A stretch of 64,000 bases of DNA from Moorena producens 3L (GCF_000211815.1 NZ_GL890953.1:37864-101863); one strand, 5' to 3'. Shown: positions 46,180 through 55,159, counted from the stretch's first letter. Notes: generated from the sequence alone by a model not told the origin. Program-made: numbers and translations.

Positions 46180-47442
46180 ATGACTAAAATCCTGTCAAAA
46201 TGGGTAATCTTACCGCTGATAATTCTCTGCATTATAGCCTGTGGCAGCAGTAACCTAGATGGAGTAACCACCGTCACTCTCGGTGGTTGGCAAAGCAGCC
46301 CTACTGAAAAACAATTACTAGAGCAAGTACTAAAAGAATTTGAAGCTAAACATCCCAAGGTAAAGGTTAAGCTTGAAGTCATCACTGGTCAATACATGGA
46401 TGTGATCAAAACCCGATTAATTGGTGATGCAGCTCCAGATATCTTTTATTTAGATGCCTATGAAGCCCCATTACTAATGATTCATGATGTTTTGGAGCCT
46501 TTGGATGACTACATTAAGCGCACTGATAATTTTGATGTAGCTGACTTTGAACCCTCTCTGTTTAAAGCATTCCAATATAATGGAATAATCTACGGATTGC
46601 CTAAAGATTTTTCCACCCTTGCCCTTTTTTACAATAAGCAATTATTCAAACAAGCTAATTTAACTCAACCACCCCAAACTTGGGAAGAATTACGGGATTA
46701 TTCCCAAAAACTCACCGTTGATAAGAATCGCGATGGCAGAAATGAACGCTATGGTTTGGGAATTAATCAGGAGCTGGCTCGTCTCTATTTTTTCATTAAA
46801 GCTTTTGGAGCTAACTTAGTTGACAAAAACGGCTACGCTACCTTTGCCACTCCTGAAAGTTTTAAAAGTCTTAAAACTGTCATTGACCTATACCGAAACT
46901 ACCAGTCTGCTGCCTTACCTTCAGACGTTGGGGCTAGTTCTGGTAGCGAAATGTTTGGTCAGGGTAAAACCGCAATGGTCATCGAAGGTAGCTGGGCGAT
47001 TCCTTATCTCAAAGACACATTTCCTAAAATTAAATTCGCCACCGCTGAAGTTCCCTCCTTAGGTAGTAAAAAAGGAACAATGGCTTATACCGTTGCTTAT
47101 GTGATGAACAAGCAAGCTCAACATAAAGAAGCAGCTTGGCAACTAATTTCCTATCTAACCGGCAAAGAAGGAATGAAAGCTTGGGGAAAAGCCGGACTAG
47201 TACTACCTTCTCGGCTATCTGTGTTATCGGAACTAGGCTATCAAAAAAATCCCCTCTATGCTCCTTTTATTAAAGGAGCCGCCTATGCAACCATTTGGCA
47301 GGCTGGGGAAACCTTGCCAACCATTCAAACCCATTTCGATAATCAATTTCTGAGTGCCTTACTGGGTGAGCAATCCTTAGAAAGTGCTATGAATAAAGCC
47401 CAAGAATCAGCTAATGAAGAGATTCGAGCAGGTGATTACTAA
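46180..47442 (+). CDS. ABC-transporter sugar-binding lipoprotein
   Basis: 420 residues from ATG 46180. Signal peptide with lipobox IIACGSS; mature part is a type 1 extracellular solute-binding fold (family 1): VKLEVITGQYMDVIKTRLIGDAAPDIFYLD, GLPKDFSTLALFYNK, EGSWAIPYLKD and GKTAMVIEG. It probably captures an oligosaccharide for uptake. No permease or ATPase gene adjoins it, so the partners must be elsewhere. Confidence 0.9.
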   Translation: MTKILSKWVILPLIILCIIACGSSNLDGVTTVTLGGWQSSPTEKQLLEQVLKEFEAKHPKVKVKLEVITGQYMDVIKTRLIGDAAPDIFYLDAYEAPLLMIHDVLEPLDDYIKRTDNFDVADFEPSLFKAFQYNGIIYGLPKDFSTLALFYNKQLFKQANLTQPPQTWEELRDYSQKLTVDKNRDGRNERYGLGINQELARLYFFIKAFGANLVDKNGYATFATPESFKSLKTVIDLYRNYQSAALPSDVGASSGSEMFGQGKTAMVIEGSWAIPYLKDTFPKIKFATAEVPSLGSKKGTMAYTVAYVMNKQAQHKEAAWQLISYLTGKEGMKAWGKAGLVLPSRLSVLSELGYQKNPLYAPFIKGAAYATIWQAGETLPTIQTHFDNQFLSALLGEQSLESAMNKAQESANEEIRAGDY

Positions 47443-47496
47443 CTAAGTTTTAGGGGTGGGTTCCGATTCCCGATTCCCGATTCCCAATTTCCTAAC

Positions 47497-48195
47497 TTAA
47501 AATAAATCCTCAGTTCCCCATCCTGGTCCTTTCTGTGCAGCTCTGATCACAAATGCCGCTAACTTCTCGATTTTTTCCTGTGATAGCCAACTCTCTGGAA
47601 CTTCACGGCACCAGAAGCTTTCGTCTTCACCATCATAGGTCATCGGTTGCCTCATAAAAGCAACTAAACCATTGAGATTATCCCGAGGTGGTTTTGCCCC
47701 AGCTAGCTTCTCCAGAGATAGAGAAACAGTGGGATCAATGAGATTAGCTCCTCCCACATGACATCTCTGGCAATTTTGGGAAAACAATTTTATACCAACG
47801 GACAAGTCTTCGCCGTCAAACAGCTTAGTCTCTCCCTTGCCATCTACAGCAATCGGTACAGGTTCTGCCACATCTAGGTAGTGCCTGACGTAGTCGTTAA
47901 CCGCAGCGTGGGCTGGTGAACTAACCGTCCATGTCCCTAGGCAGAACACCAGAACCACTAGCAAATAACGGATTGATACTAATAGACCTCTTGCGAAAGT
48001 AGTGTTTTGATACTGTTCCCCTGAATTGTTCTCCAGTGTTCCCGTCTTGATGCAATAGCGAGTGGGGGAAACCCACGGCAGTCGCTCATGGGGGGAACCC
48101 CCAAGACCGCGCTGCCTCCCCAAGACCGCGCTGCATCGCTGTTCCCTGTTCCCTGTTCCCGACTTCTCACAGAAGTCTAATAATCTACGGAGCAT
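47497..48195 (-). CDS. psbV2: Cytochrome c-550-like protein (PsbV2)
   Basis: Mature part about 135 residues after an AHA signal cleavage site. Haem attachment is CQRCH; the position equivalent to the distal His of PsbV (in the YDGE-x-ISIFH segment) is Cys (YDGEDESFWC). His/Cys coordination has been described for PsbV2 of Thermosynechococcus. The start is uncertain: the frame opens at ATG 48195 (MLRRLLDF), then runs through a palindromic repeat (48044-48140) before the signal peptide hydrophobic core, so the N-terminal region may be lengthened by the repeat. It lies 235 nt downstream of psbV on the same strand. Confidence 0.85.
   Translation of the reverse strand: MLRRLLDFCEKSGTGNREQRCSAVLGRQRGLGGSPHERLPWVSPTRYCIKTGTLENNSGEQYQNTTFARGLLVSIRYLLVVLVFCLGTWTVSSPAHAAVNDYVRHYLDVAEPVPIAVDGKGETKLFDGEDLSVGIKLFSQNCQRCHVGGANLIDPTVSLSLEKLAGAKPPRDNLNGLVAFMRQPMTYDGEDESFWCREVPESWLSQEKIEKLAAFVIRAAQKGPGWGTEDLF
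48044..48140. repeat. Palindromic dispersed repeat, extended copy 3
   Basis: GTCTTGATGCA ... GGCAGTCGCTCATGGG ... CCCCCAAGACCGCGCTGC, with CCCAAGACCGCGCTGCATCGC repeated once more. It lies inside the 5' part of the psbV2 frame. Confidence 0.8.
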
Positions 48196-48305
48196 TGAGT
48201 ATTATTGAGTATTTAACGTGATATGTACTGATTGAGCAACAGGACAGACGCTTCTTCTATTAGCGAATCAGGTCTAGTTAAAGAAGCTAGGGTTATTGAT
48301 TTTGG

Positions 48306-48342
48306 TTAACCCCTAACCCCTAACCCCTAACCCCTAACTGCC
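48306..48342. repeat. TAACCCC heptamers
   Basis: Five TAACCCC units. Same period as the other short repeats. Confidence 0.85.
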
Positions 48343-48429
48343 AACAGAAGAAGCCTCTGCCCTTGCTGCTTAAATTAAGCATAAAGCGTTTCGCTTCGTG
48401 CTTCTTAACCTCTCTACAAACAAACGTAA

Positions 48430-48918
48430 TTAGTTACAGACCTTACCACAACCCCACGTTTCGCTTTTAGTGTTGACCTCATAGAGAATATAACCAGCAA
48501 TATCAACGAGTTCATCTGTGGTGACATTCCTCATATACCGAAAAATATCAGCACTATCAGTGCTTGGATGAAATATAGAAATATCAATTTCCCCGTCGTA
48601 GGAGGTAGGATGCTTGAGGTAGTCTACTAAAGCCTCCAGGTTATCACGGGGTGGCGTTGCGTACTTTAAGTCTTCAGCAGCAAGAGTAACGTTAGGGTCA
48701 GTTTTACTGTAACCTCCTTTGTGACATTGAGAACACTTATCGTTAAACAAGCGTAAGCCCTCAGTGACCTCTTCGTTACTCAGAACCACCATGTCACCTG
48801 CTTCATTTAAAGGTACGGTGCGGTCCTTTTCAAGCAGATCGAGGGCTGCTGAACTGCCCACTGCAATATGAAAGGCAAAGAATAGGGTTGCCGTGATCAG
48901 CAATATAAATCGCTTCAT
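48430..48918 (-). CDS. psbV: Photosystem II cytochrome c-550
   Basis: 162 residues from ATG 48918, preceded by GAGGAGAATCAACA as ribosome-binding site (an ATG 10 codons upstream is less likely). Signal peptide 1-25; haem site CSQCH (62-66); distal haem ligand His117 in IFHPS. With cleavage after 25 these become H41 and H92 of the mature protein, the numbers known for PsbV. TPPRDNLEALVDYLKHPTSYDG and SADIFRYMRN are conserved. PsbV is an extrinsic lumenal subunit that stabilises the Mn cluster. The C-terminus ends WGCGKVCN where homologues usually have WGGGK followed by two Tyr. Confidence 0.93.
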   Translation of the reverse strand: MKRFILLITATLFFAFHIAVGSSAALDLLEKDRTVPLNEAGDMVVLSNEEVTEGLRLFNDKCSQCHKGGYSKTDPNVTLAAEDLKYATPPRDNLEALVDYLKHPTSYDGEIDISIFHPSTDSADIFRYMRNVTTDELVDIAGYILYEVNTKSETWGCGKVCN

Positions 48919-49046
48919 TGTTGATTCTCCTCTAAAAATGTGGCTCATATGGGATTAGTTTTTCAAAACAGCATTAACTGATTCCCTGCACATTCTCTCG
49001 CTGAGGGGGATCCGAGTCAACCAATCACGGCTATCGAACTCAGGTA

Positions 49047-49229
49047 TTACTGATTACCCTTTGTTTCAGACAAAATTTTTAGTATAATAGCCTTGGCATC
49101 TTCTAGAGGCAGATGGGTGTCTTGATTTTTGTAAGCAATGCCCAACTGCTGGCATAGATCGAATACCTCTTCTACTCGAAGGTCATACTCGGCGGCAATT
49201 TCCACAATTGAAAGGTCTGCAAAGCCCAT
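49047..49229 (-). CDS. Small conserved cyanobacterial protein with helix-turn-helix-like fold
   Basis: 60 residues from ATG 49229. FADLSIVEIAAEYDLRVEEVF then QLGIAYKNQDTHLPLEDAKAII looks like a small helical (IF2_N- or SAP-like) nucleic-acid-binding domain found as short stand-alone proteins in cyanobacteria, sometimes annotated as translation initiation factor IF-2-like. Located on the psbV strand, 129 nt upstream of it. No experimental function known. Confidence 0.7.
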   Translation of the reverse strand: MGFADLSIVEIAAEYDLRVEEVFDLCQQLGIAYKNQDTHLPLEDAKAIILKILSETKGNQ

Positions 49230-49283
49230 AATAATTAAGCGCAATAGTAACTAAGGAACAGTTTGGGAAGTGTGGGAATTGTG

Positions 49284-49520
49284 GGGGCAAGAGGCAAGAG
49301 GCAAGAGGCAAGAGGCAAAAGGCAAGAGGCAAGAGGCAAGAGGCAAGAGGCAAAAGGCAAGAGGGAATATTTATGAAACCATGTAACTCCCCATCTCCCC
49401 ATCTCCCCATCTCCCCATCTCCCCACACCTCCCACCCTTCCCACACTCCCGACTCCCGATTCCCTACTCCCGACTCCCTACTCCCGACTCCCTACTCCCT
49501 ACTCCCTACTCCCTACTCCC
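49284..49520. repeat. Heptamer and octamer repeat tract
   Basis: Ten GGCAAGA/GGCAAAA units (49286-49362), an 8-bp CCCCATCT run (49388-49423), then CCCGACT/CCCTACT units up to and into the accD 3' end. No gene in 49230-49498. Confidence 0.9.
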
Positions 49521-50428
49521 AGCTCCGAAGTCCCTACTACTTCTGGCAAGGAAACCGCTACCGGTATAGTAGCCTGGGGTTGATGGAGGCGAATCAGTTG
49601 GGCTAGGGTTTTTTTCAACTGGGTGCGAGGTACAATGGCATCAACGAAGCCGTGGTCTAGCAGATATTCAGAGGTCTGGAAATTATCGGGTAGCTTTTCC
49701 CTTAGGGTCTGCTCAATCACTCGTCGTCCAGCAAATCCAATTAATGCCTTCGGTTCCGCTATGATAATATCTCCTAACATCGCAAAACTGGCAGTTACCC
49801 CACCAGTGGTAGGATGAGTAAGAACTGGAATGTAGAGTAGTCTGGCTTGACGATGGCGTTCCAAGGCACCAGAGATTTTGGCCATTTGCATCAGGCTTAA
49901 CATCCCTTCCTGCATTCTGGCTCCACCAGATGCACAAACAATTACAACCGGTAGCTGTCGCTTGGTTGCTTCTTCTATCAAACGAGTCAGTTTTTCCCCA
50001 ACTACCGAACCCATACTACCGCCCATGAACCGGAAGTCCATCACTCCCAAAGCAATAGGCAAATTCTCTAGCTTACCGGTGCCAGTTTGTACCGCATCTG
50101 TGAGCTTGGTTTTTTCTTGGCTGTCTCGCAAACGATCACTATAGGCTTTGCGATCGCAAAACTTCAGGGGATCCGTCGGATGTAGGTGTTCATCCAGTGA
50201 GATCCAGGTCTGAGGGTCAATCAGCTGGCGGATCCGCTCGTCACTAGGGACTCGCATATGATGCTCACATTCAGTGCAAACCATTTGATTAGCTTGCAGG
50301 TCTCTGGCGTAGGATAGCACTCCGCAAGCTTCACACTTTTTCCATAGCCCATCAGCAATCTCCCGTTCTTGAGGTTGTTTAGGGCTTGGTTTAGGTTTTC
50401 TATTTGCAAACCAATCCAATAGAGACAT
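49499..50428 (-). CDS. accD: Acetyl-CoA carboxylase carboxyltransferase subunit beta
   Basis: 309 residues. N-terminal zinc ribbon with C32, C35, C51 and C54 (CEACG ... CTECE), then the crotonase-like carboxyltransferase domain: GLSDYR-type region replaced by LGVMDFRFMGGSMGSVVGEK, CASGGARMQEGMLSLMQM and TTGGVTASFAMLGD. With AccA it transfers CO2 from carboxybiotin to acetyl-CoA, the first committed step of fatty-acid synthesis. The last about 10 residues (TSELGVGSRE) come from heptamer repeat DNA. Confidence 0.96.
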   Translation of the reverse strand: MSLLDWFANRKPKPSPKQPQEREIADGLWKKCEACGVLSYARDLQANQMVCTECEHHMRVPSDERIRQLIDPQTWISLDEHLHPTDPLKFCDRKAYSDRLRDSQEKTKLTDAVQTGTGKLENLPIALGVMDFRFMGGSMGSVVGEKLTRLIEEATKRQLPVVIVCASGGARMQEGMLSLMQMAKISGALERHRQARLLYIPVLTHPTTGGVTASFAMLGDIIIAEPKALIGFAGRRVIEQTLREKLPDNFQTSEYLLDHGFVDAIVPRTQLKKTLAQLIRLHQPQATIPVAVSLPEVVGTSELGVGSRE

Positions 50429-50485
50429 AAAAATTTATTATCCTGTTAACGTATTATCTAAATTTTTTTAGCTATAATTTTATCT

Positions 50486-50707
50486 TTATGATTGTCCTGC
50501 CTGCTCTTCCTCTGGGGAACTCAACAACAGTAAGGCTGTCCATTGATCTGGTGAGCGAACTTGTAAAGCCGCAGGACTACCTGCACCTAAATAAGACATG
50601 ATCCCAATATCAAGAATCCGACTTGGGATATCATGAGCAGCTAGCACCTGCTGCATCAGCTCGGCTTCCCAGCGAAGATTGGTAGTTCTGATTGTTATCC
50701 AAGACAC
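50486..50707 (-). CDS. DUF2007-like small protein
   Basis: 73 residues. WITIRTTNLRWEAELMQQVLAAHDIPSRIL then ALQVRSPDQWTALLLL fits the DUF2007 pattern (short alpha/beta domain binding a ligand or partner, annotated as a signal-transducing protein). Function unknown. It lies 57 nt upstream of accD on the same strand and might be cotranscribed. Confidence 0.65.
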   Translation of the reverse strand: MSWITIRTTNLRWEAELMQQVLAAHDIPSRILDIGIMSYLGAGSPAALQVRSPDQWTALLLLSSPEEEQAGQS

Positions 50708-50990
50708 AGGCCAATACCAATAGCACCAATAGTATAGTTTTCAGAGCCGTTGAATTTGTTATTGCTATTTCATCTATAGTAGTTTTATTTATAGGTTATA
50801 CTTAGTTATACTTATTGTGATTAGTAGACAATTAGCTAAAATTTTAGACTAGGTTAATTTTTATAGGTTTCCTATTATATACTAAGTCTGAGTTTATCGG
50901 TTTCAACCTCTAAATTTAGAGAGTGAGGGAACATTATTCAACAGGTGCGACCCGAACGCGCCCCGCGTCTGCTTTGCCGAAAGGTGCCAC

Positions 50991-51015
50991 CCAAGGGCGA
51001 TTTACTCGCCCTTGG
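50991..51015. repeat. Hairpin in intergenic DNA
   Basis: CCAAGGGCGA-TTTAC-TCGCCCTTGG, a perfect 10-bp stem without a T-run, within an AGGTGCG-type repeat region (50943-51062). The rest of 50708-51073 has no gene. Confidence 0.7.
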
Positions 51016-51073
51016 AGGCGCGACAATCGCGCGAATTTAATTCTTAATGGGTCAAGGAAACCTAATATAACTT

Positions 51074-51919
51074 TTAGCTCAATGGGAAAAATAGTTCTAG
51101 GTAAGTGGACACTATTAATTTACCCCACAGTAGAGTCAATCCTGCTCCCAACCCTAGAAAAGGACCAAAGGGCATGGGCTGTTTGCGATTGATCCAACCG
51201 AGGGCAATGGCTGCGCCACCAGCAAAAGCACCTACACCACAAGCGATGAAACTAGCCAAGAGCAAATACTTCCAGCCTAACCAAGCTCCCATCATCGCCG
51301 CTAGTTTAGCATCTCCTCCCCCCATAGCAGATTGACCAAAGGCAATCGAACCCCCAAAGGCAATCAGGTCAAACAACCAAATCCCTAGCACTGCACCTAC
51401 CACCCCAGTCATTAATTGAGGAATTATTGCTATGGGTTGAGACCCCTGCAAAAAACCAGTAGTTCCTTGAAATACTAAACCAGCCACTAATCCAGACTGA
51501 GTTAGGGAATTCGGTAGGGTCATAGTATCGATATCAATCAGAGCCAGAGTCAACAGCCAGCTCAAAAACGCCCAATATCCTAGGGTTTGCCAACCCCAAC
51601 CATACATCCAGAAAACTAGTAAAAACAGTAAACCTGTTATGGCCTCTACTAGGGGATAGCGGCTGGAAATCTTGGTACTACAGTGACGGCAACGTCCTTT
51701 TAACCACAGCCAGCCCATTACCGGAACATTTTCTCGCTTTCCCAGCTTATGCAGACAATTGGGACAGCGCGAAGGGGGCCAAAGGATGGATAAACCAGCA
51801 GGTAGTCGATAAACGACTACATTGAGGAAACTGCCAATAGATACACCACTAGCGAAAACTATTGCGCAAACTATCAACGTTGTCAAGGCAGCGGATACTC
51901 CAACCATATCCTGTATCAC
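51074..51919 (-). CDS. pilD: Prepilin peptidase / N-methyltransferase (A24A)
   Basis: 281 residues with about eight membrane segments. The cytoplasmic zinc site is C52/C55 and C77/C80 (RCPNC ... RCRHC). Catalytic aspartates lie in ALIDIDTMTLPN (129/131) and GGGDAKL (203). The enzyme cleaves and N-methylates type IV prepilins, needed for pili, motility and DNA uptake. One gene per genome is usual. The next gene upstream on the same strand is nnr-distant, so it appears monocistronic. Confidence 0.95.
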   Translation of the reverse strand: MIQDMVGVSAALTTLIVCAIVFASGVSIGSFLNVVVYRLPAGLSILWPPSRCPNCLHKLGKRENVPVMGWLWLKGRCRHCSTKISSRYPLVEAITGLLFLLVFWMYGWGWQTLGYWAFLSWLLTLALIDIDTMTLPNSLTQSGLVAGLVFQGTTGFLQGSQPIAIIPQLMTGVVGAVLGIWLFDLIAFGGSIAFGQSAMGGGDAKLAAMMGAWLGWKYLLLASFIACGVGAFAGGAAIALGWINRKQPMPFGPFLGLGAGLTLLWGKLIVSTYLELFFPLS

Positions 51920-51985
51920 TACTTGCTAATTTCTATCGGTTACTACCATAAAACTAAGTCCAATGACCGATTTACTTAATATTTA

Positions 51986-52249
51986 TTAATAAAAGTCCCC
52001 TTCTAGTTGACTCAAAGGCACAAAGCATTCAGTTGGTAGAAGGATAGGTTTATCACTAAAGATTAACTTTCCTCTGAGGGTATATCTGTCAATGGCTACA
52101 CCAGATGGCTGTTCATCTTGGTATGGATGAACTTCGTAGTAAACCCGGTAGATGTGCTTAGCTGCTCTCAAAACCGTAGGATCTATCAGCTTCGGTAGCT
52201 CAAGCCGAGTTTGGTAGTTTTCTTGTCTTTGTTGTGATGTATACACCAC
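51986..52249 (-). CDS. Conserved hypothetical protein
   Basis: 87 residues beginning VYTSQQRQENYQTRLELPKL. No family recognised; no signal peptide or membrane helix. IYRVYYEVHPYQDEQPSGVAIDRY is the most distinctive part. Codon use is like its neighbours. It lies 66 nt upstream of pilD on the same strand. Confidence 0.5.
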   Translation of the reverse strand: MVYTSQQRQENYQTRLELPKLIDPTVLRAAKHIYRVYYEVHPYQDEQPSGVAIDRYTLRGKLIFSDKPILLPTECFVPLSQLEGDFY

Positions 52250-52423
52250 ACTTTTTACCCTATTATTTCAGTTTGACTGTAATCCAATCACGCCCTAACA
52301 GCAAGGGGGTATTTCCGCAAAAGGGCACTGATTAACCAGGGGAAACCAACAGATTTTCCTGAGTTATTATAAGTAACAGCAGGTTTACCCGATCAAATCA
52401 AGGGATAATATCAAGGGATAAGA

Positions 52424-53512
52424 TCAAGATTGTTCTAGGCACTGAATTAGAGAATCTCCCATAGCACGACAACCTAAGAGATTCATGCCTTCTGAGATGA
52501 TATCTCCTGTGCGATCGCCTTTATCTAAAACCTTTACAACTGCTTGTTCAATGGAATCTGCTGCTTGGGGCTGGTTCAAGCCGTAACGTAACATCATCGC
52601 AGCACTGAGTACCATCGCTAAGGGATTAGCTTTATCTTGACCGGCAATATCTGGAGCCGAGCCATGAACAGGTTCAAAGACTCCAGGGCTAGATTCACTT
52701 AAACTGGCAGAGGGTAACATGCCGATACTACCGGTAAGCATAGCAGCAGCATCCGATAAAATATCCCCGAACATATTACCGGTAACAATGGTATCAAATT
52801 GTTTGGGAGCTCTGACCAATTGCATAGCAGCATTATCCACGTATAGGTGAGACAGTTCCACATCGGGATATTCTGCTGCTAGGGTTGTAATGCGATCGCG
52901 CCACAACTGGGACACATCCAACACATTAGCTTTATCCACCGAACAAAGTTTACCACCACGTTTTTTAGCCGTTTCAAACCCTACTCTAGCAATGCGGTCA
53001 ATTTCGGCTTCGGTGTAAGCCATAGTATTGACTCCCCGTTTTTCCCCAGTTTCCTGAGAAAAAATTCCTTTAGGTTGTCCAAAGTAGATCCCACCAGTCA
53101 GTTCTCTAACCACCATAATATCTACCCCTTCAACCACATTTCGTTTCAAGGTCGAGGCATCAATCAGTTGGGGGAATATTGTCGCTGGTCGGAGATTAGC
53201 AAACAATCCTAACCCTGCTCTTAATCCCAACAATCCGGTTTCTGGTCGTTGGTGGCGGGGGAGATTATCCCACTTGTAACCCCCAATGGCAGCGAGTAAA
53301 ACCGCATCACTATTGCGACATAGTTCTAGTGTATCAGTAGGTAGGGGTTCATTAGTAGCATCAATAGCTACGCCACCGATTAGGGCCTCGGTAAATTTAA
53401 AATTAATATCGAATCGCTTGCCAACGAGGTTCAATACATCTACAGCTACTGCCATGATTTCTGGGCCAATCCCGTCACCAGGTAGCAGGGTAATGCGGTA
53501 GGAGTAAGTCAT
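52424..53512 (-). CDS. leuB: 3-isopropylmalate dehydrogenase
   Basis: 362 residues from ATG 53512, chosen because the frame further upstream runs through a palindromic repeat. RITLLPGDGIGPEI opens the protein; ELTGGIYFGQPKG, the DKANVLDVSQLWR catalytic Lys region, YVDNAAMQL and GDILSDAAAMLTGSIGMLPSASL supply substrate, metal and NAD sites. It oxidises and decarboxylates 3-isopropylmalate in leucine synthesis. A single-gene unit here. Confidence 0.97.
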   Translation of the reverse strand: MTYSYRITLLPGDGIGPEIMAVAVDVLNLVGKRFDINFKFTEALIGGVAIDATNEPLPTDTLELCRNSDAVLLAAIGGYKWDNLPRHQRPETGLLGLRAGLGLFANLRPATIFPQLIDASTLKRNVVEGVDIMVVRELTGGIYFGQPKGIFSQETGEKRGVNTMAYTEAEIDRIARVGFETAKKRGGKLCSVDKANVLDVSQLWRDRITTLAAEYPDVELSHLYVDNAAMQLVRAPKQFDTIVTGNMFGDILSDAAAMLTGSIGMLPSASLSESSPGVFEPVHGSAPDIAGQDKANPLAMVLSAAMMLRYGLNQPQAADSIEQAVVKVLDKGDRTGDIISEGMNLLGCRAMGDSLIQCLEQS

Positions 53513-53576
53513 AGTATTTTGGTCGATGCTTAAGTATGAGGTGTCGTGGGTATAAGTTATAGCGTTGTCTTGATGC

Positions 53577-53618
53577 AGTCGCTCATGGGGGAAACCCCCA
53601 AGACCGCGCTGCATCGCT
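53577..53618. repeat. Palindromic dispersed repeat, copy 4
   Basis: GTCTTGATGCAG ... GGGGGAAACCCCC ... CGCTGCATCGCT, 65 nt upstream of the leuB start, in its leader. Confidence 0.8.
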
Positions 53619-54060
53619 CGATACTATAGCATCTGGCCGGTGTATGAGGGTAATTTTTTGATCAGCAGAGTTGGCAAGGGATAGGTTAAGGGATGTCACC
53701 GATGTAACTGATAGACTCAGACTTCGCCACAAAAGAAAAGTCCGGAAGGAATCCCTAAGCTAGGGATAACTGATACAAATCAATAACTCAAATAATTGAT
53801 CAATAATTCCAATAAATCTAGGCAAGCTCAAGCGCCCTAGGTCAACTGATAGATCGAAACCGATAGATCTAAACCGATAGATCAAGAATAAAGCGCTAGG
53901 CTGGAAAAAAAACCAACATCTGAATTTACCCTTGCGGTGCGACCCCGCGCTTTTTCACAGGGCTAGGGAACGCCCACCAATAGAAGGCTTTGGTATTGTC
54001 CTTTATTGGCCCAGACAGACCTTAGTCTTAGGTAATTGAAATAACTAAAACCAGACTCTG
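53619..54060. other. Intergenic region with short direct repeats
   Basis: No gene. It holds imperfect tandem copies of CCGATAGATC (about 53845-53885), GTAACTGATAGA/GTCAACTGATAGATC, and GCGACCCCGCG repeat sequence. It is the divergent promoter region for leuB and the ABC ATPase gene. Confidence 0.4.
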
Positions 54061-55011
54061 ATGGTAAAAGAACTGGCTATTGATACCCGTGGACTAACCA
54101 AGCAATTCGACCGGCATGTGGCTGTGCATGAGGTGGATTTGCAAGTGGAAAGCGGTGAAGTTTACGGCTTAATTGGACCGAATGGTGCTGGAAAAACCAC
54201 CCTGATCCGGATGTTAGCTGCAGCGGAAGAACCTACCACTGGTGAGATTTACATCAATGGTCAGCGTTTGCTAAGAGATCAAAGCAATCCTAGGCTAAAA
54301 CAGCGTTTAGGCTATCTACCTGATGATTTTCCCCTCTATGAAGATTTGACGGTTTGGGACTACCTAGACTACTTCGCACGTCTATATAAATTAAGAGGCT
54401 CAAAACGCCGACAACGCTTATACGATGTTCTGGAACTGATTGAATTAACCAACAAGCGTAATAGTTTGATTTCTACCCTCTCCCGGGGGATGAAACAGCG
54501 CCTTAGCCTGGCTCGAACTATTATTCATGAACCGATTTTACTGCTGCTGGATGAGCCAGTCTCTGGTCTTGACCCCATTGCTAGAATGAAGTTTCGGGAA
54601 ATTATTAAGGTTCTCCAAGAAGCGGGGATGACCATTCTAATTTCCTCCCATGTCTTGAGTGATTTAGCCCAACTGTGTAGCTCAGTAGGCATCATGGAAC
54701 TAGGGTATCTGCTAGAAAGCGCACCCCTAGATGAGTTTTACCAGCGTCTTGGTCGCCAGCAAATTCTGTTGTCAAGCCTAGGTCAGCTGGATGTACTTAA
54801 AGGGGAATTGAAAAATAATCCCCTTGTAGAAGACTGGGAGATATTACCAGAACCAGGTCGGATGCGGATTCATTTTTCAGGAGGTCAAGAGGATTGTGCA
54901 CAGCTATTGCGATCGCTGGTTAAGGCTGGGATTCCCTTGACAGAATTCCAGTGCTCTCAAGAAGACTTAGAAACAATTTTCCTTAAATTAGGTCATCAGC
55001 AAGCATCATAG
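54061..55011 (+). CDS. ABC transporter ATP-binding protein (ABC-2 type)
   Basis: 316 residues. Walker A GPNGAGKTT (about 39-47), Q-loop LGYLPDDFPLYEDLTV, signature STLSRGMKQRL (140s), Walker B LLLLDEPVSGLDP and switch His ISSHVLSD. A C-terminal 90-residue tail follows, as in export ATPases of the CcmA/DrrA type. The gene after it encodes the permease, so the two form one exporter. Substrate unknown. Confidence 0.92.
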   Translation: MVKELAIDTRGLTKQFDRHVAVHEVDLQVESGEVYGLIGPNGAGKTTLIRMLAAAEEPTTGEIYINGQRLLRDQSNPRLKQRLGYLPDDFPLYEDLTVWDYLDYFARLYKLRGSKRRQRLYDVLELIELTNKRNSLISTLSRGMKQRLSLARTIIHEPILLLLDEPVSGLDPIARMKFREIIKVLQEAGMTILISSHVLSDLAQLCSSVGIMELGYLLESAPLDEFYQRLGRQQILLSSLGQLDVLKGELKNNPLVEDWEILPEPGRMRIHFSGGQEDCAQLLRSLVKAGIPLTEFQCSQEDLETIFLKLGHQQAS

Positions 55012-55037
55012 CTCGATCATAGCTGCATGATAACTAG

Positions 55038-55083
55038 AGGTGCGACCCAAGGCCGGGTTCCCCGGCCATTGGAAAGCGCACCT
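55038..55083. repeat. Palindromic repeat AGGTGCG ... CGCACCT
   Basis: AGGTGCGACCC, a central GGCCGGG-TTCC-CCGGCC hairpin and GCGCACCT. It lies between the ATPase and permease genes; the permease frame opens within it, so ATG 55160 is preferred as the true start. Confidence 0.75.
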
Positions 55084-55159
55084 AAGTGCAGGTTTGAGCA
55101 GGTTAAATCTTGTTGCACAAGTTTCTGAACAAGGAGACTACAAGGAGACTAATAGCGAT

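Noticed and set aside
48306..48342. Telomere-like TAACCCC repeats
   Set aside because: Internal, short, and one of many heptamer tracts; no sign of a chromosome end.
49183..49446. Open frames upstream of psbV region
   Set aside because: Composed of GGCAAGA and CCCCATCT repeats translated in two frames.
50923..51192. 89-residue plus-strand frame
   Set aside because: Overlaps dispersed repeats and the 3' end of pilD in antisense.
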